Positions 34,168 to 41,416 of a stretch of DNA of 57,028 nt are shown piece by piece. The notes below the pieces were generated by a model that was not told the DNA's origin, made no database searches, and worked only from the letters and a program-made list of their open reading frames with translations. The translations under genes and the position numbers were made by a program. Source of the stretch: Phycisphaerales bacterium (GTDB lineage Bacteria; Planctomycetota; Phycisphaerae; Phycisphaerales; UBA1924); the NCBI GenBank assembly GCA_947459215.1, contig CANHCQ010000024.1, positions 1-57,028 on the forward strand, written 5' to 3'. Each line of letters starts with the position of its first letter. Within the stretch, counting starts at the first letter, position 1.

Positions 34168-34821
34168 TCAAGCCGGCTTCACCGCCGTCGCCGCGACCGC
34201 GACCTGCAGCTTCGCCGCCAGGAACATCACGAACCACATCAAGGCATGCACGCTCGCCACGCCCGCCCACTCCGCGATCTCCCACCGAAACAGCACCAAC
34301 GTCGCGATCGCGTACAAGCCGACCGCGCAGACCCACACCAGAATCGCATGCGCCGGAAGATTGACATTGAGCGTGACGAGCAGAAGAGACACGCCAAGCA
34401 GCATCCGCGCCGCCGCGAGCGGAATATCACCAATCTCTCGCCCGAGGGCATATCCGACGAAACCCGCGGCAGCCGCGCCCGTGCACGCGTGGACCACGCC
34501 CAAATATGCCGTCAGAAGGCCGTTCGCCCACCACGACGTCCCCGCATTCCATGACGTCCAGATCGATCCAATCACCGCGACCAAGAGCAGCACGCCGCCG
34601 GCGATCGCGATGTTCTGCGCCGAGCCCATCCCCGGCTTGATGAACGCCGCCCCCGACACGACCGGTTTCGACGCAGCCGGCTTCGGCGTCGCCGCGGATG
34701 GCGATGAAGTCGGAGGCGGAGATGCCGCCGGCTCCGGCAACGGCTCAAGCCCGATCGGCTCCGGCTGCGCCGCCGCGTCCATTCCTTGCTGTCCCTCGAT
34801 TGGCTTGGCTTCGTCGCTCAT
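34168..34821 (-). CDS. hypothetical membrane protein, 217 aa
   Basis: ATG 34821 is preceded by AAAGAGAT. An N-terminal ~65-residue Pro/Ala/Ser-rich cytoplasmic stretch is followed by about five membrane helices (IAIAGGVLLLVAVIGSIW, LLTAYLGVVHACTGAAAAGFVGYAL, MLLGVSLLLVTLNV, AILVWVCAVGLYAIATLVLF, VHALMWFVMFLAAKLQVAV). I do not recognise the family. It lies between apgM (36 bases) and btpA (18 bases) on the same strand, so it is part of this operon. No catalytic residues stand out. Confidence 0.75.
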   Translation of the reverse strand: MSDEAKPIEGQQGMDAAAQPEPIGLEPLPEPAASPPPTSSPSAATPKPAASKPVVSGAAFIKPGMGSAQNIAIAGGVLLLVAVIGSIWTSWNAGTSWWANGLLTAYLGVVHACTGAAAAGFVGYALGREIGDIPLAAARMLLGVSLLLVTLNVNLPAHAILVWVCAVGLYAIATLVLFRWEIAEWAGVASVHALMWFVMFLAAKLQVAVAATAVKPA

Positions 34822-34857
34822 GACATCTCTTTGCGATTCGCACCGGGTGTCGTTTCG

Positions 34858-36153
34858 CTACCGCGAAAAGCCCTTGAGAAACAGCCCCATCAAGTCGTGA
34901 CCGTGCTCAACCACGAGGCCCGTCCGCTCGGCCTCCGCCTCGTCGAACGCCCCGGCTCCATTTCGACCGATCCCCGTCCCCGCCGCGAGAAACGGCACCG
35001 GCGTCGCGTCGTGCTTGCGAGTGCTCACCAGCGTGTAGTGATCCGGCAGCACCAGCACGCGGCAACCGCCTTGCTTCTCCATCCGCTCCATCGCCGCCCG
35101 CACTGGCCCCACCACTCTCTCGTCGATTGCCTCGATCGCCGCGCCTTTGGTCTTCCAGTCCGCCTGATGCGAGGCCTCGTCCGGCGCCTCGACGTGGCAG
35201 CACACGATGTCGTACCCGCCGCTCTCCACCGCCTCCACCGCCGACCGCCCCTGAGCCGCGTAATCCGTGTCGTGATAGCTCGTCACGCCCGGCACATGCA
35301 ATCGATCCCATCCCATGTACGCCGCGATGCCCGAGAGCAGATCTACCGCCGTGATCATCGCGCCCCGCAGCCCGAACCGCGACGCAAACGACGGCATCGA
35401 CGGCTTCTTCCCCTGCCCCCACAGCCACGCCATGGTCGCGGGTCGCTTGCCGGCTCGCACGCGGGCCGCGTTCACCGGATGCTCCGCGAAGACCCGCACC
35501 GAGAGTGATCGCAGCGCTTCAAGCGCTGCGAGGCTCTCCGCATTCCGCGCCGCATCACCCGCCTTCTCGCCGCGTGGCACATGCCTCCGCCACGACTCCC
35601 CCGGCACCGCATGCGGCGGAGTCGTCACGATCGACCCGTACGACCGCCCCCCACTATCAATCAGAATGTTCCGATACGACACGCCCGGCGTCAGCGCCAT
35701 CTGTGCCGAAAGCGTCGGATGCTCCGCCGCGAAACGCAACAACAGCGCCGACAGCAACTCCCGCGCCTCCGCGTCCGAGATCGCACCCGCCGAATGATCG
35801 ATCATCAGCGCATCATCGCCCGCGTGATACGGCCCCTGCACCGACGCGCCCGTCGTCACCAGGTTCAACCGGAAGATCCAATCCGTGTCCGTCGGCTTCA
35901 ATCCCAGCGACGCCGCCTCCAGCGGCGCTCGCCCAGTGTGATACACCGAAGGGTCGTAGCCGAGTAGCGACATCGAGCACACATCCGACCCCGCCTCGAA
36001 CCCCGGCGGCGTGGTCTTGGCCACACCCATGGTGCCGACCCGCGCGAGCGCATCCAAGTTCGGCGTGCGAGCCGCTTGGAACGCGGTCTTCCCGCCGAGC
36101 TGCTCCAGCGGCTTGTCGCCTCCGCCATCGGGGATGATGATGATGTGCTTCAT
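34858..36153 (-). CDS. apgM: 2,3-bisphosphoglycerate-independent phosphoglycerate mutase, archaeal type
   Basis: Interconverts 3- and 2-phosphoglycerate in glycolysis; 431 residues, a member of the alkaline-phosphatase superfamily. Seen are the metal-binding start KHIIIIPDGGGD, TPNLDALARVGTMG, the catalytic Ser in GSDVCSMSLLGYDP, and the metal ligands in CCHVEAPDEASHQ-, LPDHYTLVSTRKHDATPVPF. I use ATG 36153, with GGAGGG about 10 bases upstream and the usual MKHIII start, rather than the ATG 18 bases before it. The M50 gene ends 49 bases upstream. The archaeal-type isozyme is common in planctomycetes and deep-branching bacteria. Confidence 0.94.
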   Translation of the reverse strand: MKHIIIIPDGGGDKPLEQLGGKTAFQAARTPNLDALARVGTMGVAKTTPPGFEAGSDVCSMSLLGYDPSVYHTGRAPLEAASLGLKPTDTDWIFRLNLVTTGASVQGPYHAGDDALMIDHSAGAISDAEARELLSALLLRFAAEHPTLSAQMALTPGVSYRNILIDSGGRSYGSIVTTPPHAVPGESWRRHVPRGEKAGDAARNAESLAALEALRSLSVRVFAEHPVNAARVRAGKRPATMAWLWGQGKKPSMPSFASRFGLRGAMITAVDLLSGIAAYMGWDRLHVPGVTSYHDTDYAAQGRSAVEAVESGGYDIVCCHVEAPDEASHQADWKTKGAAIEAIDERVVGPVRAAMERMEKQGGCRVLVLPDHYTLVSTRKHDATPVPFLAAGTGIGRNGAGAFDEAEAERTGLVVEHGHDLMGLFLKGFSR

Positions 36154-36202
36154 CGCGTGGTAGCCCTCCATCGAGGAAGCCGAGCAGTCGCGCGCAGGAC
36201 CA

Positions 36203-36877
36203 TCAAGGATTGCCGGTTTGCTTGGGAGCGATCGCATCGACCACCACTGTCTCGACCGCGCTCACAACCTTCCGCCCGACGCCGAACACGAACGAGCCCG
36301 AGTAGAAGAACACCAGCCCAAAGACCAGCAGCCCCGCGATCGCGCCCTTCTCGCCCTCCCACAACCGGCCGTACGCGGGCACGAAATCCGCCAGAATCTT
36401 GCTGCCGTCCAGCGGCGGCACCGGCAGCAGATTGAAGATCATCAGCACCGCGTTCAGCATCGCGCCCAGCTCGAAGAAGATCAGAACATTGGTGTAGTAC
36501 GGCTCGCCCAAACCCTTGGCCGTGAGCACCCACACCACCGACGCAATCACGCACAGGATCATCAGCATCGCGTTCGTCAGCGGCCCCGCCGCCGCGACAA
36601 TCGCGTCACCGTACCGGCTGCGGAAGTTGTACGGATTCACCGGCATCGCCCCCCAAGCGATCCCGAGAATCGCAAAGAAGAGCAAACTCGTCGGCCCCAT
36701 GTGCACCAGCGGGTTCCACGTCATGTGCCCCGTCGCCCGCGGCGTGTCATCGCCCTGCCAGATCGCCGCGTAGCCGTGGGCCAATTCGTGCAGGCAGATC
36801 GAGAAGATCACCCAGAACACCCACGACCCCAGGACGATGATGCCGCCCTCCATCGCGCTCGTAACCCACCAATTCAT
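36203..36877 (-). CDS. site-2-protease family (M50) membrane metalloprotease
   Basis: 224 residues; AGGAG lies 6 bases before ATG 36877. Membrane helices surround the zinc site HELAH (ICLHELAHGYAAI, residues about 28-33) and the second conserved element NLLPVPPLDGSKIL, in which Asp is the third ligand. The overall small size matches the stand-alone M50B group (like YwhC/FtsH-neighbour proteins) rather than RseP, because no PDZ domain is present. The likely role is cutting membrane-embedded substrates in regulation; the substrate is unknown. It is the first gene of the run leading to apgM. Confidence 0.9.
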   Translation of the reverse strand: MNWWVTSAMEGGIIVLGSWVFWVIFSICLHELAHGYAAIWQGDDTPRATGHMTWNPLVHMGPTSLLFFAILGIAWGAMPVNPYNFRSRYGDAIVAAAGPLTNAMLMILCVIASVVWVLTAKGLGEPYYTNVLIFFELGAMLNAVLMIFNLLPVPPLDGSKILADFVPAYGRLWEGEKGAIAGLLVFGLVFFYSGSFVFGVGRKVVSAVETVVVDAIAPKQTGNP

Positions 36878-36915
36878 GCGAACTCCTTTCGCTGCACAGA
36901 GGATAGACGACCGCG

Positions 36916-36976
36916 CCCCTTCTCCCCGCTCCAGCGGGGAGAAGGTGGCCGAGTCCGCGAGGCCGGATGAGGGGCC
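36916..36976. repeat. REP-like palindromic element
   Basis: A perfect 13-bp stem, CCTTCTCCCCGCT (36918-36930) with its complement (36933-36945), and a 2-base loop are followed by a weaker GGCC...GGCC arm and GATGAGGGGC, which can pair with the outer GCCCC. It lies in the gap between the divergent M50 start and the rplT terminator. Confidence 0.75.
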
Positions 36977-37049
36977 GAGCGTACCCAAACGCGCGGCACT
37001 ATCCGGCGGTCAACGCCGCGCGGGCTCAAGCCCCCCGGGTTTGAAGAGC

Positions 37050-37081
37050 AAATAAAAAACGCCCGGCTTGCACCGGGCGTT
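37050..37081 (-). terminator. intrinsic terminator of rpmI-rplT
   Basis: On the minus strand the stem AACGCCCGG/CCGGGCGTT (9 bp, 6-base loop) is followed by TTTTTATTTGC. It lies 23 bases after the rplT stop. Confidence 0.9.
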
Positions 37082-37103
37082 CGTTCTTCATTCTCGAGCT
37101 GCT

Positions 37104-37478
37104 TCAGACCTTCGCCGGGATCGGCTTCGCCGACTTCTTGGCGATGTCCACCAAGCGATCGAAGACCTTGGGGTCGTTGACCGCGATCTCGCTGAGCATC
37201 TTGCGGTTGAGCAGGATGCCCGACATCTTCAGGCCGTTGATGAACAGGCTGTAACGCGTCCCACGCATGCGGCAGGCCGCGGTGATGCGGACGATCCATA
37301 GGCCGCGCATGTCGCGCTTGCGGTAGCGACGGTCACGCAGGGCGTATACGCCGGCGCGAATCACCGCATTGCGGGCGCGATACCAGTGCTTGCTGTTGGT
37401 GCCGAAGTAGCCCCGGGCGGACTTGAGCATCCGCTTACGAGCCTGGGCGCGAGCTGCGCCTTTACGAACGCGTGGCAT
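37104..37478 (-). CDS. rplT: 50S ribosomal protein L20
   Basis: Early-assembly 23S rRNA-binding protein, 124 residues. Recognised by PRVRKGAARAQARKRMLKSARGYFG, HWYRARNAVIRAG, YALRDRRYRKRDMRGLWIVRI, and YSLFINGLKMSGILLNRKMLSEIA. It follows rpmI by 108 bases, the conserved order, and ends at a strong terminator. The N-terminal half is the long basic rRNA-threading extension. In many bacteria L20 represses its own operon from a leader; no such structure was identified here. Confidence 0.98.
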   Translation of the reverse strand: MPRVRKGAARAQARKRMLKSARGYFGTNSKHWYRARNAVIRAGVYALRDRRYRKRDMRGLWIVRITAACRMRGTRYSLFINGLKMSGILLNRKMLSEIAVNDPKVFDRLVDIAKKSAKPIPAKV

Positions 37479-37586
37479 GGATCCATCTCCAACTGGCCCG
37501 AACGGAGCGGAGGACCTCGTCGAGGCTCCGGCTTAGTTCCCGGCGGGCGGTGCGAATGCCGCGGCGAGGTGCCGCGACGACTGAAC

Positions 37587-37982
37587 TTACTTGGTCGCGG
37601 AGGCCTTCTTGCCAGCCGACTTGCCTGCAGCCTTGCCCGTCGACCGGGCCGCTGCCTTGGCGGCGTTCTTGGTCATGGGCACGGTGCCCGAGGCCTTCGC
37701 CGCGGCCTTCTCGGCCTTCAGCGCCTTGCGCTGCGCGGGCGAGGGGCTCTTGCGGAGCGCCGCGAGGGGCTGGGTCCGACCGCGGAGGCGGCGGAACAGC
37801 AGCTTCTCAATGCGCTTGGCCTCGGGGCTCGACATCATCGGGTCCTTCCGGAGCTGACGAAGCCGCTTGCCGCCCTTGCCCGAGCGAAGGTGCTTGTGAT
37901 TGGCCGAGCGGTGACGCACCAGACCAGACTTGGTGATCCGGATGCGCTTCAGCAGGCCCTTGTGGTTCTTCTGTTTACCCAT
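37587..37982 (-). CDS. rpmI: 50S ribosomal protein L35 with long basic C-terminal extension
   Basis: The first ~65 residues are the L35 domain (KQKNHKGLLKRIRITKSGLVRHRSANHKHL, then KRLRQLR and AKRIEKLL). Usual L35 is about 65 residues, but here the protein reaches 131. The extra half is Ala/Lys/Ser/Gly-rich with AAKAAARS-, TGKAAGKSAGKK repeats, similar to histone-H1-like tails. The start is ATG 37982 with a poor ribosome-binding site. infC, normally upstream, is absent; the next gene upstream on this strand is a glutathione peroxidase. Confidence 0.93.
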   Translation of the reverse strand: MGKQKNHKGLLKRIRITKSGLVRHRSANHKHLRSGKGGKRLRQLRKDPMMSSPEAKRIEKLLFRRLRGRTQPLAALRKSPSPAQRKALKAEKAAAKASGTVPMTKNAAKAAARSTGKAAGKSAGKKASATK

Positions 37983-38128
37983 TGGTCAATACTCGTCCAA
38001 GGCTCATCAATAAAGGTACCCGCCCATGCGTTCGGCGTGGGCAGGGTCAGGATGTTAGGCATGTTCCCGGGCGAAGTCGCGTTGGGCACGTCGCCACGAG
38101 CCCGACCTCTCCGGCCAGCACCGCCCGA

Positions 38129-38803
38129 TCAGGACCCGAGCAACTCGTCAATCCGCCGGTTCATCGTCGCATCGTCGGGCTTCACCTTGGGGTCAAACCG
38201 CCCGACCACGTTCCCGTTCTTGTCGATCAGGTACTTCGTGAAGTTCCACTGCGGGTCGCCGCCAATCGGCTTGGGCTGGGACGCGATCTGCTTGTACAGA
38301 GGATGCGCATCCTCGCCCCGCACCGAGATCTTCGAGAACATCGGGAACGTCACGTTGTACTTGCTGCTGCAAAAGCTCTTGATCTCCGCGTCGCTCCCCG
38401 GCTCCTGTTCGCCGAAGTTGTTCGCCGGGAACCCCAGAATCACAAACCCCTTCGCCGCCTTCTCCTTATAGAGCTTCTCCAGCCCAAGGTACTGCGGCGT
38501 GTACCCACACTTGCTCGCCACGTTGACGAACAGAATCACCTTGCCCTTGTACTGGCTGAGATCAACGTCCTTGCCGTCGATGTCCTTCATCGTGTAGCCC
38601 AGCACATACGGACTCGCCGGTGCGGCGTCCTTCTTCTCCGGTGCCTTCTCCGGCGTGCCCGCCGGCTGCACCGCGGGCTGATCCTGCTTCGGAGCGTCCG
38701 ACTTCGGAGCTTCCTGCTTCGGCGAATCCTGCTTCGGCTCCTCGGGCTTCGCCGGGTCCGCCATCACCGCCGCACTCATCATCACCGCGATCAGAAAGTT
38801 CAT
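38129..38803 (-). CDS. secreted glutathione-peroxidase-family protein
   Basis: Thiol peroxidase, 224 residues. ATG 38803 is chosen because GGGAG lies 7 bases upstream; the ATG two codons earlier is too close to it. A signal peptide (FLIAVMMSAAVMA) is followed by a ~50-residue linker of repeated Pro-Lys-Gln/Ser-Asp units (PKQDSPKQEAPKSDAPKQ). The GPx domain then has the peroxidatic Cys in VNVASKCGYTPQY, FPANNFGEQEP, and the Trp in WNFTKYLIDKNG. It is a Cys, not selenocysteine, enzyme, probably working with thioredoxin outside the cytoplasm. It is convergent with nothing and upstream of rpmI by 146 bases. Confidence 0.9.
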   Translation of the reverse strand: MNFLIAVMMSAAVMADPAKPEEPKQDSPKQEAPKSDAPKQDQPAVQPAGTPEKAPEKKDAAPASPYVLGYTMKDIDGKDVDLSQYKGKVILFVNVASKCGYTPQYLGLEKLYKEKAAKGFVILGFPANNFGEQEPGSDAEIKSFCSSKYNVTFPMFSKISVRGEDAHPLYKQIASQPKPIGGDPQWNFTKYLIDKNGNVVGRFDPKVKPDDATMNRRIDELLGS

Positions 38804-38904
38804 CGTCATGCTCCCGTGTAATGGCATCGCCCTCATCGCGACGCCTCGAATCTGTCTCGCACCCCGACTCGATATCGTATGAAGCCCGCCCGACGCACAC
38901 AGTC

Positions 38905-39681
38905 ATGCACACCCTCACACGCACAGTTCGCTTCGCCGTTGGTTCGGGTTCAGATGCCCGCGGCGTCAACGGCTTCGCCGGCAACCCCCACGTCCGAGGA
39001 CTTGACAGGCACTACGAACTCCAGGTGTCATGCCGCGGCAGCGTCGACCCGGTCACCGGCTACCTCATCGACATCAAGGCCATCGACCGCGCCGTCCGCG
39101 ACCGAGTCGTCCCTCTCTTCGACCACGCCGTCACCACGAACACCTCGCCCGCCGCCCTGCTCTCGCAAACCACCGACACGCTCCGCTCGCTTCCCGCACC
39201 GCTGCTCGCCGTCCGACTTTTCATCACCCCGTACCATTCCATCGAAATGGCCGCCATGGACCCAACAACCGTCCTGCTTCGCCAACGCTTCGACTTCTCC
39301 GCGGCACACCGCCTCCATTCACCGTCGCTCAGCGATGACGAAAACCGCAGCCTCTACGGCAAGTGCAACAACCCCCGTGGCCACGGCCACAACTACGTCG
39401 TCGAGCCCGCCGTCCGCTGCACCCCCGACACCCTCTCCCTCGCCGACCTCGAAGCCATCACCGACCGCGTCATCATCCAGCCCTTCGACCACAAGCACCT
39501 CAACGAAGACACCAACGAGTTCAACGTCGCCAAAGGCGGCGTCCTCCCCTCCGTCGAGAACATCGCCCAGGTCTTCTTCTCCCGCCTCGCCCCCGCCCTC
39601 GCCCAGCACCCAAGCAAACCCACACTCGAACGCATCACCGTCTGGGAAACCGACCGAACCTGCGCGACATATCCGAGCTGA
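38905..39681 (+). CDS. tandem-domain 6-pyruvoyl-tetrahydropterin synthase / QueD-like protein
   Basis: 258 residues containing two PTPS-fold halves. The C-terminal half (about residues 122-258) is complete: FDFSAAHRLHSP with the first zinc His, YGKCNNPRGHGHNYVVE with the catalytic Cys and the HGH zinc pair, FDHKHLNED with the catalytic His, and the pterin-binding Glu in ITVWETD. The N-terminal half retains DRHYELQVSCRG and DIKAIDRAV-, LFDHAV but has lost the zinc histidines. Such proteins work in queuosine or tetrahydropterin synthesis. The ATG at 38905 has no evident ribosome-binding site. GT9 follows after 77 bases. Confidence 0.88.
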   Translation: MHTLTRTVRFAVGSGSDARGVNGFAGNPHVRGLDRHYELQVSCRGSVDPVTGYLIDIKAIDRAVRDRVVPLFDHAVTTNTSPAALLSQTTDTLRSLPAPLLAVRLFITPYHSIEMAAMDPTTVLLRQRFDFSAAHRLHSPSLSDDENRSLYGKCNNPRGHGHNYVVEPAVRCTPDTLSLADLEAITDRVIIQPFDHKHLNEDTNEFNVAKGGVLPSVENIAQVFFSRLAPALAQHPSKPTLERITVWETDRTCATYPS

Positions 39682-39715
39682 TCGCGCCCGGACAGCACAG
39701 TGCAGCAGTCTTCCC

Positions 39716-39751
39716 TGCCCCACTGCTCCCCTGCCCCACTGCTCCACTTCC
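39716..39751 (+). repeat. octamer array TGCCCCAC-type, before the GT9 gene
   Basis: Four contiguous octamers (TGCCCCAC, TGCTCCCC, TGCCCCAC, TGCTCCAC) and a trailing TTCC end 8 bases before the start codon. The same unit recurs before the DUF503 and yebC genes. Confidence 0.85.
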
Positions 39752-39758
39752 GCGTTCG

Positions 39759-40790
39759 ATGCCTCCCCACTCCCGCATCCTCATCATCCGCCCAAGCGCC
39801 CTCGGCGACGTCTGCCGCACCGTCCCCGCGCTCGTCAGCCTCCGCGCCGCGCACCCGAGCGCCCAGATCGACTGGCTCGTCCAGGACTCCTTCGCCCCCG
39901 CGATCCGCCACCACCCCGCGCTCTCGAACGTCATCGAGTTCCCCCGCAAGTCCCTCGGCGCCGCCCTCAAGCAACTCAACCTCGCGCCGCTGCGTGCGTT
40001 CCTGAAATCACTCCACGACACCAAGTACGACGTCGTCTACGACCTGCAAGGTCTCTTCCGCAGCGGCTTCTTCGCCTGGTCCACCAAGGCACCCCGCCGC
40101 ATCGGCCTCGCCAACGCCCGTGAAGCTGGCTGGCTCTTCCTCACCGAGCGCCACCGCGTCTCGCCCGACGTCCACAGCGTCGACCGCATGCTCGAAGTCA
40201 TCGGACGCAGCGGCGTCGCCCTCGTCCACGACATGCGCCTCTACGCCTCGCCCGACGCCCGCCAACGCGCCGCCGCCGACCCCACGCTCGCCAACAGCCG
40301 CTACGCCATCCTCGCGCCCACCAGCCGCTGGGTCGGCAAGCGCTGGCCCCTCGAACGCTTCGCCAAGGTCGCCGGCGAACTCCTCTCCCGCGGCTACGAC
40401 CACGTCGTCATCGTCGGCGCCCCCAACGAGCGCGACCAATGCGGCCCGCTGCTCGAACTCGCCGCAACCAACCCCCGCGTCATCGACCGCATCGGCATGA
40501 CCGGCATCGACGACCTGCTCGCGCTGGTCGAGCGCTCCGCGCTCGTCATCGCCAACGACTCAGCCGTGCTGCACATGGCCGTCGGTTACGACAAACCCCT
40601 CATCGCCCTCTACGGCCCGACCTCCATCGCCCGCGTCGGCCCCTACCGCCGCGCCGCCGACGTGATCCAGAAGGTCGACCCCGGCGAGCCCCTCGACCAC
40701 AAGAACGACGACCTCGGGCGTCGCTTGATGGCCCGGATACAAGTGGCGGACGTGATGCAGCGGATCGATACGTTCAATCAGAAGTCCTGA
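39759..40790 (+). CDS. family-9 glycosyltransferase (ADP-heptose:LPS heptosyltransferase-like)
   Basis: 343 residues from ATG 39759. The GT9 hallmark starts the protein (ILIIRPSALGDVCRTVPALVSL), followed by VVYDLQGLFRSGFF, APTSRWVGKRWPLERFAKVA for the sugar-nucleotide domain, and ANDSAVLHMAVGYDKPLIALYGPTSIARVGPY. These enzymes add heptose or related sugars to lipid A core at the inner membrane. No lps genes neighbour it. There is no ribosome-binding site in the 8-base gap to the octamer array; the array occupies its place. Confidence 0.92.
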   Translation: MPPHSRILIIRPSALGDVCRTVPALVSLRAAHPSAQIDWLVQDSFAPAIRHHPALSNVIEFPRKSLGAALKQLNLAPLRAFLKSLHDTKYDVVYDLQGLFRSGFFAWSTKAPRRIGLANAREAGWLFLTERHRVSPDVHSVDRMLEVIGRSGVALVHDMRLYASPDARQRAAADPTLANSRYAILAPTSRWVGKRWPLERFAKVAGELLSRGYDHVVIVGAPNERDQCGPLLELAATNPRVIDRIGMTGIDDLLALVERSALVIANDSAVLHMAVGYDKPLIALYGPTSIARVGPYRRAADVIQKVDPGEPLDHKNDDLGRRLMARIQVADVMQRIDTFNQKS

Positions 40791-40910
40791 TGGCGAAAAG
40801 AAAATCGGACCTCCTGACCTGTCGCACAAGTTCATTGGTTTCAAGCCATTGGGTGACACATGACGGATTCTTGAAGATTATTCTCGAAAGTCGTGACGGA
40901 GCGATATCCT

Positions 40911-41405
40911 GTGGTAATGGCATGGGGTCAACAACAACTTGCGTTTCTGACGCTTGCCCTTGGCTTGATGGTGTCGGGTTGCACGACAACACCCACGCCA
41001 GCGTCGGCTCCGTATCCTTCTGCGGTCATCGCCGATGCCGACAATGGATCCTTCACGCTGGAGTTTGATCCGTCGCTCACGGCGTGCCCGGACTCCGTGC
41101 CGGTTCGTACACGCACGAACGGCAAGATCGTGGACGGTTTCTTCCTCCCGCCAAACAGCATCGGCTCTCAACGGTGGATCACGAAGCCACCGTCGGACAA
41201 ATTTGGCATCGGCTCGCTTTTCATCCCAGTGAGCGTTGAATCAAACCGCGGTGAGTGGGTCGTGCAGAGTGGCGAGTTCAGTTTCGTGGCAGCGACGATC
41301 CGCCAGGCCGCGTCGACGCCGCTTCCAGCCAGTATCTCAGTTGTAAAACCCGGTGGTCGCCAAGCAGGGCCTCCGTCATTCCCCGGAATAATGCTGGCTG
41401 TTTAG
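40911..41405 (+). CDS. hypothetical lipoprotein
   Basis: 164 residues from a GTG at 40911 (GGAG about 9 bases upstream); an ATG 6 bases later or a GTG at 40893 are alternatives. A lipoprotein signal (LAFLTLALGLMVSGC) is followed by Thr/Pro-rich linker and a beta-rich domain (SFTLEFDPSLTACP, ITKPPSDKFGIGS, GEWVVQSGEFSFVA). I do not recognise the family. Base composition drops here compared with neighbours. The metalloprotease gene starts 11 bases after its stop, so the two form an operon. Confidence 0.7.
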   Translation: MVMAWGQQQLAFLTLALGLMVSGCTTTPTPASAPYPSAVIADADNGSFTLEFDPSLTACPDSVPVRTRTNGKIVDGFFLPPNSIGSQRWITKPPSDKFGIGSLFIPVSVESNRGEWVVQSGEFSFVAATIRQAASTPLPASISVVKPGGRQAGPPSFPGIMLAV

Positions 41406-41416
41406 GGGTGCCACAT

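Noticed and set aside
38620..38904. N-terminal extension of the PTPS gene
   Set aside because: The extra residues are Ser/Pro-rich and lie opposite the glutathione peroxidase linker and signal; the family starts near the ATG at 38905.
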